From Rosellinia necatrix (taxonomy: Eukaryota > Ascomycota > Sordariomycetes > Xylariales > Xylariaceae), in assembly GCA_021209875.1 (NCBI GenBank), contig JAGYVD010000007.1:186001-250000 (forward strand): a DNA stretch of 64,000 bases, in the 5' to 3' direction. Below the pieces are notes generated by a model. It worked only from the letters and a program-made list of their open reading frames with translations. It made no database searches and was not told where the DNA came from. The position numbers and the translations under genes are program-made. This document shows positions 1 to 9,118 of the stretch, piece by piece (positions within the stretch are counted from its first letter, which is position 1; every line of letters begins with the position of its first letter).

Positions 1-21
1 GTTACAGAAAAAGCGCGGCCG

Positions 22-1217
22 TTACCAGGAGTAATACTGCCTCTGCGCCGTTACGGGGCGATTGGGGAGATGGATCCAAGGGGCCTTCTTGGCCTCCTTG
101 GCCACTTTCTCGTCGTATCGTCGTATCCGCGTTTTCTCTTCCTTCAGCCTCAAGTGGACAACTGAAGGAGTAGTTCGTCAGTATGGTTGATGTGTGCCCC
201 AGAACCTAGAAGCGTAGAGGGCTAACTAAGTGTAGAAGGAAGGGGAAGGGGAAGAGGAAGGGGAAGAGGAAGGGGGAGAGGAAGAGGAAGGGGGGAGAGA
301 GGAAGGGAGGGGCTTAGTCACTTACCGGCGCTTGGCCTAAACATCCTGGACATGCGCCCTCTGGCGTGATATTGGATCCTCGCCCCGCGCCCGGGCGCCT
401 TGACAACCCACGCCTCGTCGATATAGATGCGCGTAGGGTCCTGGACCTCTATCTTCTTTCCCTCCTTCGTCTTAATAGTCCGCTTCACGAAGGTCTCGCC
501 ACTGTGGGCGCCCAGTCCCATACCGCGGGTGACGATAGCTTGGTCCCGCGCGGTCTGGATCTGATGCAGGACCTCCCTCGCCATCTTCTTCTTGCTGAAG
601 CGCATCTGCGTGAGGGCCTCGTCGATCGTCTTGCCCACGACCTGGCGCGCCAGATGACCCAGCTTCTTCGTGCTGGTGGGGAGATGGTCGCCGTCGTGCA
701 CGAGCTCCCTCTCGGTGGCCTTGATGCGCTCCTCCCTGGACATCTTCCCGTTGGCGCGGACCGTCTGCATGATCTTCTTCCGCTGGTAGCGCACCCGCCA
801 CCTCGGGTCGGGGTCGAGGGCCATCTGCATGTGCTCCTTCATGTGGCTGTAGCTGAGGGGCGTGTGTTGGGTCGAGCCCGTGGTCCTGGGCACATTGGCC
901 TCGCGCTTCCCCTCGGCCTCCTTGATCTCCTCGTCGAAGATGGTGGCGCCCCGGCCGCGGTTCGTGATCCGATCGGCGAGCCTCCTCTCCTTCTCTCGTT
1001 TCGTCACTTCCTGGGCGAGCCGCGACTCCGACGACAGGCCCTCCTCCGAGCTCTTCTTGGACCAGCTGAACTTGGGAAACCAAGCATGTCGACGCTGTGT
1101 CCGCGGGAGGAGGTACTGCTGGTGTATGGTGGATGGCTTGGCTACGGCGGCACGGGCTATATGAAGACGGTCAGATCAATCAATTGACGAGCGAACAAAA
1201 CGGGCGGGTGGTGGCAT
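22..1217 (-). CDS. mrpl22: Mitochondrial large-subunit ribosomal protein uL22m
   Basis: Structural protein of the mitochondrial 54S ribosomal subunit; the uL22 family lines the peptide exit tunnel. The body (1007 down to 326) has the typical fungal run KLGHLARQVVGKTIDEAL, MRFSKKKMAREVL and, near the end, YHARGRMSRM. A GTAAGT donor at 325 and a CAG acceptor at 162 remove a 164-nt intron. The last exon (161-22) supplies LKEEKTRIRR, APWIHLPNRP and the terminal QRQYYSW, which fit this family closely. The 5' end is less certain. The reading frame stays open upstream to about 1170 without an ATG (AWFPKFSWSKK), so a further 5' exon is needed. One workable choice starts at 1217 (MPPPA) and uses a 45-nt intron ending ATATAG; this start is my inference. 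The N-terminus would be the mitochondrial presequence. Confidence 0.88.
236..314. repeat. Polypurine (GGAAGG/GGGAAGA) tract in the uL22m intron
   Basis: About 75 nt made almost only of G and A on the + strand, built from GGAAGG and GGAAGA units. On the coding (-) strand it is an unusually long pyrimidine tract inside the 3' intron of the uL22m gene, upstream of two possible acceptors; only the CAG at 163-162 keeps the family's C-terminus in frame. Confidence 0.85.
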
Positions 1218-1785
1218 TGAATCATTCGTACCGGCGTTCGCAGCCTGGCGGGTTGGCAGGTGTAAACTCATGATCGGTGCTGCTCTTGTGCCGGTTGAGC
1301 AGCTCCCTTGCTACACATCTCGAATGAAGCTGGAGAAAAAGTCTCGATTGGCCGTCGTCGACACATGGGACATGGGACATGGGACCCGACCGGCGTGCAT
1401 TGGCATTCTTCCGAGGATGGACCGGCCGACCTTGATTCTCCATCATTTAAAGTGGATAGCTAGTTACACCTAGTTAGGTACCTACCTAAGTACCTAGGTA
1501 GGTAGTCAATGTACTTGGGAATCCCACCCACCGCCATGTGGCTTGAGTGGCTCAGACACCACCACTTCGTCATATGGTGGTACGACCTTCAGCGGAATCG
1601 GGTGCATGCACCACATACGTTTTTCACGTGACTCAATTGAGCTTGCTCTCCTGCTCCCGCGCGAATAACGAGGCGGCCCAGATCGTTCCACCAAAACCCT
1701 CAGCCAGCAGATCGATCACCCTTCCCTCCCTTTCAGGCCTCGCCGACACTACCACCACAATCCAAACAACGCAAACTCCTTCACA
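1218..1785. promoter_or_regulatory. Divergent promoter between uL22m and COX VIIa
   Basis: Intergenic stretch between two head-to-head nuclear genes for mitochondrial proteins. It holds no credible ORF. A palindromic run of GGTACCTA/CCTAGGTA units lies at about 1470-1506. The last 100 bases before the COX VIIa start are pyrimidine-rich, as is common for fungal 5' leaders. Its role as a shared promoter is inferred from gene orientation only. Confidence 0.5.
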
Positions 1786-2228
1786 ATGGCCGTCAAACCC
1801 ATCACTGGTGTATGCATTCATCTGGACCCCAATTGCCTACCCATGCCTCTCCAAAGAGGGCCTTGCGTAGTCCTGCCCATGACGCTAACCTCGGTTCTTG
1901 CTAGATGCTCAAACGGGGCCTCATCGTCGACCTCTCCATCGCCCTCGGTATGTTTTCGACTTCGCCCCAGCTCACGCCTCGGAAGACCCGGGTAGCTAAT
2001 ACAACTGACACCGCGCTCTAGGCATCGGAATGGTGATGGGTAGCGCTTACTGGTACGAAACCGCTCTGTGACCACGATTCGACGTCGAGAAAACCTGGGT
2101 CGCCACAAACCCGGCATACATGATACTAACGCTCTTGCCAAAGGTACGGATACCACATGCCCCGCACCAACGCCCGAGACGCCTTCTACAGGAAACTGGA
2201 AGCCGAGCGCGCCGCGAGAACCGGTTGA
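1786..2228 (+). CDS. cox9: Cytochrome c oxidase subunit VIIa (Cox9 type)
   Basis: Small single-pass subunit of respiratory complex IV in the mitochondrial inner membrane. Four exons join in frame: 1786-1809 (MAVKPITG), 1905-1947 (MLKRGLIVDLSIALG), 2022-2052 and 2144-2228. All introns are GT-AG (GTATGC, GTATGT and GTACGA donors), and CTAAC or CTAAT branch sites are visible near 1884, 1996 and 2126. The product is 60 residues, the usual size for the fungal subunit. It has a basic start, one hydrophobic segment (about residues 13-29), the YGYHMP motif after it, and a C-terminal charged helix (ARDAFYRKLEAERAA) facing the intermembrane space. The exons are too short for a plain ORF search to find. 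Confidence 0.9.
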
Positions 2229-3327
2229 GATATGAGAGGACGAAAACGTGGTGGCGCCAATTGGGGGTGGGAGGGAACGACGGCCGACCGGAGCAGCGGA
2301 ACAATTCTATAGACGAGGGCGGCAACAACGACAAGACATTTCCTGTGTACAGCTGCGATAGAGCATGGGCGGGGGGGCAGGCCTTGGAAGAGATAAGGAA
2401 GGAAGGAAGAAAGAAAGAAAGAAAGAGAAGCCAAGCCGGTTGCATTGTACTATACGACCTCTCCGACCGGACAACCCGAAATCGAGCTTCATCCCCAAAT
2501 ATACGCACGTACTTTGTTGAACAGATGTGATGGGCAAGATAGTACGACGAGGAGGTCGACTTATGTGGTGAGAGCATGGATGGTTGTTTGATTACGACGG
2601 TTCTACTCGCCTGACCCTCGATATGCTGAACATGCCCAACCCAAACATGGCCGTATATTGCTATCACGTATCTAGAGAGCACTGGTGCGGACCTCTCATT
2701 AGCTCCCTTAGTGTCCGATACACACTTCGCTCTGAAATAGCTTCGTGGGGGGGTTTGTTAGGGGCGGGATCGTGCCGGGGGGTCTGTTCCTGTGATGGAA
2801 TTCATCTCGATTTCCTAGATTTGAAAAGCTACGCAGTGCCGGACCTGCACAGTCAAGCAGTTTCGTGTTGGCCATGTGGATTAGAGCCAAATGGGTCGTT
2901 AAGGATTCGATGAGTATCGGTAGGTTGGTGGAAGGCTAGTATTATGAAATGAGCGTGTGACACTACGAGAGCCATATCGGACTTATACGACTGATAAATG
3001 CACCTGCAAGTAAAACCACTTACTACATATTTCAATCCTGCATTCAGATTATTCTCCAGAACTATGTAGACAAGCATGCGTACATAGTTGGTCTATTGAA
3101 AGCAGATTGTCCGTCTGTTGATGTTTCGATAGTCGTTGACAATAGTACAGCCCCGCCAAATATAATACAGACATTTACCTATCTACAGGCAATCAATCTG
3201 GTACTTAAATAAGTTGACAGAGAGTGGTGCGTTTAACAAGTCCATAATTGATGTGACTTTGGGCTTCATTTTTCTGCCGACTCTCAGCTTCAGCCCCACC
3301 GCCACGGTCGGCGCCGGGACTTAGGTA
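2229..3327. other. Intergenic, no gene seen
   Basis: Lies between the convergent 3' ends of the COX VIIa and Som1 genes. An AAGGAAGGAAGAAAGAAAGAAAGA purine run sits near 2398-2425 in the presumed COX VIIa 3' UTR. ORFs on both strands here are short, overlapping and without recognisable domains. Confidence 0.6.
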
Positions 3328-3777
3328 CTATCCCCGGGATTCTTTCTCTACCGAATCTGGAGGGGACGCCTTTCCTTCCCACATCGTAGTCTCAACAAGA
3401 AACTTGCCCTTGCGGTCCTGACACCTGTCATTCATCAAGCGAATTAGCACATTAGCACATTCGCACATTGGCACGTCTCTTATTATTTCATTTTATCTTA
3501 TCTTATCCCCTCGTCCTCTCTCGATTGTAACCCTAGTGCATAAAAAAGGGTATAAAGGGGGCAGGTAAACATACTGGCGAAACCAGCGCTGCACCGGCCA
3601 ACATCTCACGGGGCTGTCGCTCAGATCGGGCCTGTCGATCTGGCAGTCGTATTGCACCATTGAGAGCAGCTCACAGGCTGAGAGGTCGATCCTGCCGCCC
3701 TTGCGTCTCTTCCCGTCATCGACTTGTATCTCGGCGGGTAGTTGGGAGGCCGGGAAGACCCGACACGGGGGTGTCAT
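3328..3777 (-). CDS. som1: Som1, mitochondrial inner-membrane peptidase (IMP) complex subunit
   Basis: Som1 is an accessory subunit of the mitochondrial inner membrane peptidase, which removes sorting signals from proteins bound for the intermembrane space. Two exons: 3777-3575 and 3424-3328, separated by a GTATGT...CAG intron of 150 nt. The 99-residue product has the family signature: MTPPCRVFPASQLP at the start, the central IDLSACELLSMVQYDC, the VRCWPVQRWFRQC motif that spans the splice junction, and VETTMWE near the end. The conserved cysteines fit a twin-cysteine fold, an inference from the family. The start codon is 69 bp from that of the divergent XRCC2-like gene. Confidence 0.88.
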
Positions 3778-3846
3778 CTTTTTTATTTTTATTTTTTATC
3801 CTGCTCTTCTCACTTCGGATCGCCGTTTAAACAAGCCGCGTGGGAT
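3778..3846. promoter_or_regulatory. 69-bp bidirectional promoter/leader
   Basis: Only 69 bases separate the start codons of Som1 (-) and the XRCC2-like gene (+). The Som1 side is a T-rich run (about 3778-3797), followed by CTTCTCACTTC. Shared control is inferred from the geometry; transcripts probably overlap each other's 5' leaders. Confidence 0.45.
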
Positions 3847-5040
3847 ATGACAATGGATGCCGCGGCGGCTGGACGTGTGGGCGCTGGACTACTTGGGGAG
3901 GTGGAAGAGGGAAGCTTAGAAGAGGTATGTTTGAAGGAAAGTGACGACGGGCCAATGTTCGTTCGCCGATTGAAGTTGAATAACCCCCATCTATCTATCG
4001 CTCTCATTCTTGCTCATGAAATCGAGATTCCTCGTTAAGATGGCTTGGTCTTATCTTATCGCTACCCCGTCTTATTTCATTTCATCTCACACTCATATCA
4101 CACATCATTATCCCCCCGTATTGAATTCACCTCATCATCAATCATCCACTTTACATACATAACACCATGGGCCGCATCTCGTATAGTCAGTCACCTGGCC
4201 TTTCACACACAGCCAACCATGTCATCCACGCAATGCAACGATAAAAGGGGAACGCGGGAAGAAAGCGACTAATTAGACGGGTTTTTTTTTTTTTTTTTTC
4301 GCAATACACAGTTACTGGACGCGCTGCGCGGGCATTTAGCCGGCGACCCATGGTCCCGCCACCAGCGCAACCCACCCGCGGCGGCACCCCAGATCCCCAT
4401 CGCGGGCCTGTCGGCGCTGATCCGCCGCCACCAGCGCGCGACGCAGTCGGCGCCGCCGCCGCTGGTGTCCGTCGGCGGGCGGTACCTGCCCCTCGTCTAC
4501 CACGTCGTCTCGACCCTCGTCTCGGCGGCGCACGGCAGCCACACGGTGGTGGTCATTGATGCCGAGGGCAGGTTCGACGCGACGCGGCTGGTCGGCTCGA
4601 CGACGATGACGCCGGCGGACGACGACGACGACGACGACAACGACGACGAGACGTACCCGGCCACTCTTGCCGACCTGGAGCACGTGCACGTCTACCGACC
4701 GGCGGGCCGGGGCCCGGAACACGTCAGGGCGGCGCTGGACGCCGCGCACGCCTTCATGCTGTACGGGGACCACGGCAGCGTGGGGCGCACGTGGTGGGGC
4801 ACGCTGGTCGTCGGCGGCGGCGGTGGGCTCGTCAACGCCGGCTGGAGGGGCTGGCTGAGGGTCGAGAGGGAGGAGGTCGACGGCGGCGGGTTCGCCGCCG
4901 GGATCAGTGCCGAGGAGGCGCTGCGGGATAGGGAGGGCAGGCGGCGGGCGGTCGACGGTGCTGGCTGGAAGGCCGCTTCGCGTTGGGGGAGAGTTATGTC
5001 TGGAAAGGGGGGGGGTTTGAACCGGGATAGTAGGTGGTAA
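3847..5040 (+). CDS. XRCC2/Rad51-like recombination protein with degenerate Walker A
   Basis: Two exons, 3847-3924 and 4312-5040, are joined by a 387-nt intron (GTATGT donor, long T tract, ACACAG acceptor) to give 268 residues. The join reads GEVEEGSLEE-LLDALRGHL, a helix resembling the start of fungal XRCC2-like proteins. Exon 2 has the RecA-fold strand HTVVVIDAEGRFDATRL (Walker B-like, Asp after four hydrophobics), a poly-Asp insert (about residues 129-137), VHVYRPAGRG, FMLYGDHGSVGRTWWGTLVVGG and a C-terminal GWRGWLRVEREEV. Where a Walker A (GxxxxGKT) would be expected the sequence is SVGGRYLPLVYHVV, so ATP binding is doubtful. The family assignment is from memory of fungal homologues. The exon 1 join is the weakest part of the model. 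Confidence 0.55.
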
Positions 5041-6346
5041 AGTTAGGTAAGTAGGTAGGTAGGCTGTAAAGTGACCTCAAAGACTCAAGTTGTAAGTGCC
5101 CAGGTGATGCTGAATATGGCGTATAATTAATTACCTACCTACTGAACAGGTACCTATCTACCTACACTACTACCTAATTCTACCTACTTACTCAATCTAG
5201 GGCATCTCTTGGTAGGCACCCACCCAGATAAGTACACTAGATACATCTCTACGACATAGCCAAAAATTAACTAGTTATCTACTGTACGTAGGCATGTACA
5301 TACGGTAGCAATGATTCTGGATGGCGGACCAGACAGCTCTGAAACCAGCCACCAGATTGCCCCTGGCCCTGCCCCTGGGTCGATACTACCAATTAGGCTA
5401 TTTAGGTCCTGGACTATTAGATACTACTGGGTAATTACCGCCTCCCTCCCCAAGTTGCCTGCCTACCTGAGGAAAGTAGCCTGTGCCGGACCAACTTGGC
5501 TAAAACGACCCTGTGTTTGGGTAAAATAAATATATATCTAGGCCTATTTCAGCATAGCGTATTATTTTACGACCGTGTATTTATACATGCCTGCCTGATA
5601 ACTACCCAGGTACGTGACATACTTGACACAACTAACGTTAGGCTGCATTTTTTTTGGTTTTTTATTTATTTATGTTATATGTTAAACTGGCCTATAACTA
5701 ACATATAAATAGTTGCCAATAAAAGAAACACTAGTTATCTATTTATAACATTCTAAACCAAATAGACAAAGTGAATAGAGATATGTAGCTGCACTTAAGC
5801 AACGTTTATACTGTTCCTTAGCTTTCCGTAATAGGCCTAGATACATTCATTTTTAGCCAAACATAGAGTCGTTTTAGCCAAGTCAGTGCTGAACACCGTA
5901 GTATACCTACCAGATGTGTGCAGTGTGTAAGTAGTTATATACTACTACGTACCTACCCTCTCCATCACCGCTCTCCACCCACTTACCCAAGACTCGGAAC
6001 TGCTAGCCTACCTACCCCAGTACTTTAGTTAGTTACCTGGTACGGTGCAAGCGACACGACTCGGATGCCGGGTTCGCTTTTTCTTCTACCGCATGGCGTT
6101 TGTTTGTTCGACGACAACGACGACGACGACGACGAGGAAAACAACGACGACGACAACGACGACGGCGAGGGGAAGAATATTTGACTTGACCGCGACATAC
6201 CTACCCTTCCCTGGCATAGCCGCACTGGAGATACCCACGGAGCGCCGACACGGGCGAGAGGGACAGGTAACGCACCCACGACGTTCGGGTTACTTCATAT
6301 ACCACGGACGAGGCCAGGCCAGGGCTCTCCGAGGCTCCCAACCAAC
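5041..6346. other. Intergenic AT-rich stretch with CCTA/GGTA tracts
   Basis: No gene is visible. The segment 5041-5220 is built from TAGGTAGG and CTACCTAC units on both strands, and 5500-5960 is AT-rich and featureless. A CGA/CAA trinucleotide run lies at about 6108-6175. The last 100 bases form the presumed leader of the FAR1-type gene. Confidence 0.6.
6108..6175. repeat. (ACGACGACAACG)n trinucleotide repeat
   Basis: Interrupted run of ACG, AAC and GAC triplets upstream of the FAR1-type gene. It would encode poly-Thr in one frame, but that ORF has no other support. Confidence 0.85.
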
Positions 6347-7978
6347 ATGGCCGCCTCCCAATTCGGTGCCTTGACGCCATTACAACACTTCAACCAGCAG
6401 CAGCAACATCAACAGCAGCAGCAGCATCAGCATCAGCAGCAACAGCATCAGCAACAGCAACAGCAACAGCAGCATCACGGTCAACTCAGTTTCCAGAGCA
6501 CGCCCCAGCAACCTCAGCAACATCAACGGCAACAGCAACAACACCAACAACAGCAACAACAGCAACAACCACAACCACCACCACCACGTACTTCTCCCTT
6601 ATCATCATCATCTTCCTCTTCTTCTTCCACTACTTCTCCCCAACCCATCAACGCTGCCACTGCTCAGGTTGTTGCCACGAATCACACCCCAAATGGGAAC
6701 ATACATCCTCATGCCCAGTCCAAATCTCAATCTCCCGCCCACAATGGCACTACGGCTAGCCCTCTACGGCCTCAGCAGCCCCAGCCCGCCACTCCTGCCA
6801 CCGGTCATGGCCACGGCCCCGTCTCCGTCCCCGTCTCCGTCCCCGTCTCCGTCCCCGTCTCCATCCCCGTCTCCATCCCCGTCTCCATCCCCGGCTCTGT
6901 CCCCGTGCCAACCCCGAATCCTCATATCAACCCTATTAGTCCTGCCAGCCCGTCTGCGGCGACGGCGATGATGGCACCCTCGGCAGACGACCCCGCCTCC
7001 CTCGAACCTCAGCGCCGCCGTGCCCCGGGCCGCCCAGCCAAGCGTCGTCGCAGTGATATGGACCGTGGTCCGTCCGTCGCCTCGCCCGTAGCCCCGCGAC
7101 CACACACCGTCCACCCCTTGAGCAAGGGCCCCTATGACACCATGGAGGATGCCATCTTCTCGCTGCAGCTGCACGTCTTCACCTCGGGCTATGGCGTGTC
7201 GCAGAAGCGTACCGTGAAGGAGAAGCTGCCCTCGGGGAAGTATGATCCGGACGGCGACATCATCCGCAAGGACTTCGCCTGCGACAAGGGGGGTAGCGAA
7301 TTCGTGTCCCAGTCACGTGGAGAGCGTCGCCGGGAGTCCAAGAAGTGTGGCTGTACGTGGAAGGCCGCCATCCGCCGCCTGCGACGCGAGGGCGACCGCT
7401 GGTTCGTCGAAATCCTCGAGCCCCAACATAACCATCCCGTCACCTCGCCCGATGAGATGCACACCCTGGCCTCGTACCGCCGCTGGCAGCGTGAGAACAA
7501 TGCCGGCATCCGGAGCGCCATCGCTCGCCTCACCCATGCCGCTGCCCTGCCCGCGCGCGAGATTGCCGCCTATCTCAAGGGTAATATCCAGGACCCCGAG
7601 CTCGATCGCATCGACAGGCAGATACTACGCGCGCTCAGCATGAACGATAAGGAGATGACCCCCAACGACAGCAGGGACGACACCACCATCGCCTTCGAGA
7701 TGCTGGCCAGGCGGCCCGTCATCATCCTTCAAGACAACGATCGAATGCCTTCCACTATCGTAAATGACTACTCGGGCGGTCCGAACGCGCCACCCCCGAA
7801 TCACTTCCAAGGCCCGGCCGGCCCGGCCCCTTTCAATGGGCCTCCCATTGTCTACCATCACTCCTTCACGAGCACCTTCGCCAACCAGGGTAATGCACAC
7901 CCCAATCCTCCACCGCAACCCGCCGGCAGCAGTGGCAGGCTGACGAATATGCACCCGCAATACCCCACTGTTCCTTAA
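6347..7978 (+). CDS. FAR1-type DNA-binding domain protein with poly-Q N-terminus
   Basis: Intronless 543-residue protein. Residues about 17-80 are Gln/His-rich, encoded by mixed CAG, CAA and CAT. Next come a Ser run (about 87-97) and a VPVSVPVSIPV repeat (about 160-187). An AT-hook-like GRPAKRRR lies near 227-234. A FAR1/WRKY-GCM1-type zinc-binding domain follows (about 262-365): DAIFSLQLHVFTSGYGVSQKR, FACDKGG, ESKKCGCTWKA and a closing LEPQHNHP. These Cys and His residues are the expected metal ligands. The C-terminal half (YRRWQRENNAGIRSAIARLTHAAALPAREI) resembles the region after FAR1 domains in fungal proteins. FAR1 domains derive from Mutator-like transposases, but no transposase core is present, so this is probably a domesticated nuclear transcription regulator. 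The target is unknown. The ATG context and the absence of in-frame upstream sequence support the start. Confidence 0.78.
   Translation: MAASQFGALTPLQHFNQQQQHQQQQQHQHQQQQHQQQQQQQQHHGQLSFQSTPQQPQQHQRQQQQHQQQQQQQQPQPPPPRTSPLSSSSSSSSSTTSPQPINAATAQVVATNHTPNGNIHPHAQSKSQSPAHNGTTASPLRPQQPQPATPATGHGHGPVSVPVSVPVSVPVSIPVSIPVSIPGSVPVPTPNPHINPISPASPSAATAMMAPSADDPASLEPQRRRAPGRPAKRRRSDMDRGPSVASPVAPRPHTVHPLSKGPYDTMEDAIFSLQLHVFTSGYGVSQKRTVKEKLPSGKYDPDGDIIRKDFACDKGGSEFVSQSRGERRRESKKCGCTWKAAIRRLRREGDRWFVEILEPQHNHPVTSPDEMHTLASYRRWQRENNAGIRSAIARLTHAAALPAREIAAYLKGNIQDPELDRIDRQILRALSMNDKEMTPNDSRDDTTIAFEMLARRPVIILQDNDRMPSTIVNDYSGGPNAPPPNHFQGPAGPAPFNGPPIVYHHSFTSTFANQGNAHPNPPPQPAGSSGRLTNMHPQYPTVP
6398..6580 (+). repeat. 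CAG/CAA/CAT poly-Q coding repeat
   Basis: Two blocks of glutamine codons (about 6398-6475 and 6520-6575) with interspersed His codons, inside the FAR1-type gene. Codon mixing suggests selection for the amino acid run and not recent triplet slippage alone. Confidence 0.85.
6813..6906 (+). repeat. CCCCGTCTCCGT coding minisatellite
   Basis: About eight copies of a 12-nt unit, (G)TCTCCGTCCCC with CAT for CGT in later copies, encoding PVSVPVSIPVS in the FAR1-type protein. Confidence 0.85.
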
Positions 7979-9118
7979 CACCAGGATGCTACCGCGAGGG
8001 GCGAGGGGCGAGGCGACTGGCTCGTGATTGAATTGTTTTTATTTAACGGCGTATATGGCTTGCATTTTGGAATCGAACACGACGGCGTCTGGGGCCTGGT
8101 AGACAGCGAGAGCACATCAACCGATACCTTTTTCTCTTCTTCCTTTTTCTTCCTTTTTTCCCTTCTAATAGGAGCTCTTGTTATGCTAAAAGACCAGGGG
8201 TAACCGGTGTATCGGAGAATGTTCACATTATACCTGTTCAAAAATCGGCGTTAGAGACACGAAACGAGTTTTATCAGATTCTACGTTTCAGGCCATGATA
8301 TCGGTACGGAATTGAGTGATAAGCCAGATTACTTTGCGGGCTCAAACTCGAGCGGTAACGGGATTAGAGAGAGCGTCGTTATAGTAGATGTGGAGTTACG
8401 CTTGCCGTGTGGGATCGATCAATTGACAGTTTGTCGAAGAACAGTTATTTTCTTGGCAAAGCCTCGCTTTTTTTTTTTTTCCGTAGGACTTCGCCTTGCG
8501 TTGTTTATTGTAATCTGGGATGTTAGGGGTTGGCATGCACAAATATACGCACGAAGTACCGATAGAAGAGTGAGCCTTTCCCGCCCAAGAAAATGGAAGA
8601 TTAATAATCTCTTATTATACCCGAAGCCTAAACCCGAATCTCAAATTATGGCTTGATTGATATTGATGTAGGGAAATGCCCGCCGGATTGACTGTCCCAC
8701 CCAATTTGCCACCTACAGTCCCGCCAGCCATAAATAATATATTCAAGAAATGCTACGCTACGCTACCGACACTACCTTTTATGCAACGCTGATGCACCCC
8801 GATAATAATAATAAAACAAAAAGAAAAGATCCGAAAATGAAAGCTCCCTTCCCCTCCAAAAAATAAACCAGAAAAGTCAACATATAAGAAAAAAAAATCA
8901 AGAAATCGAGGGTAACGTTATATAAGTAAGCCGAAAAAGGAAAAAAGATAGGAAGAAACAAACCAAAGTTTGGTATCCAAAATAGAAAGCTAAAGGGAAC
9001 ATAAGCCCATCCAAAGAGGGAAAAGGGAGAGAAGAAAGGGGAGATTAAATCCCCCTCCTTAAAAAAGGAAAGAAAAAAAAAGACAAAAAAGAAATCGAAA
9101 CATGGCCAATTATTTTGT
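7979..9118. other. Convergent 3' intergenic region
   Basis: Lies between the stops of the FAR1-type gene (+) and the fusion gene (-). It is AT-rich with several poly-A and poly-T runs (for example about 8465-8482 and 8880-9100). No ORF shows domain content, and no RNA gene is recognised. Confidence 0.6.

Noticed and set aside
366..1187. 273-codon + strand ORF opposite uL22m
   Set aside because: It lies antisense to a well-supported gene; its openness follows from the GC-rich codon usage of uL22m, and it has no domain content.
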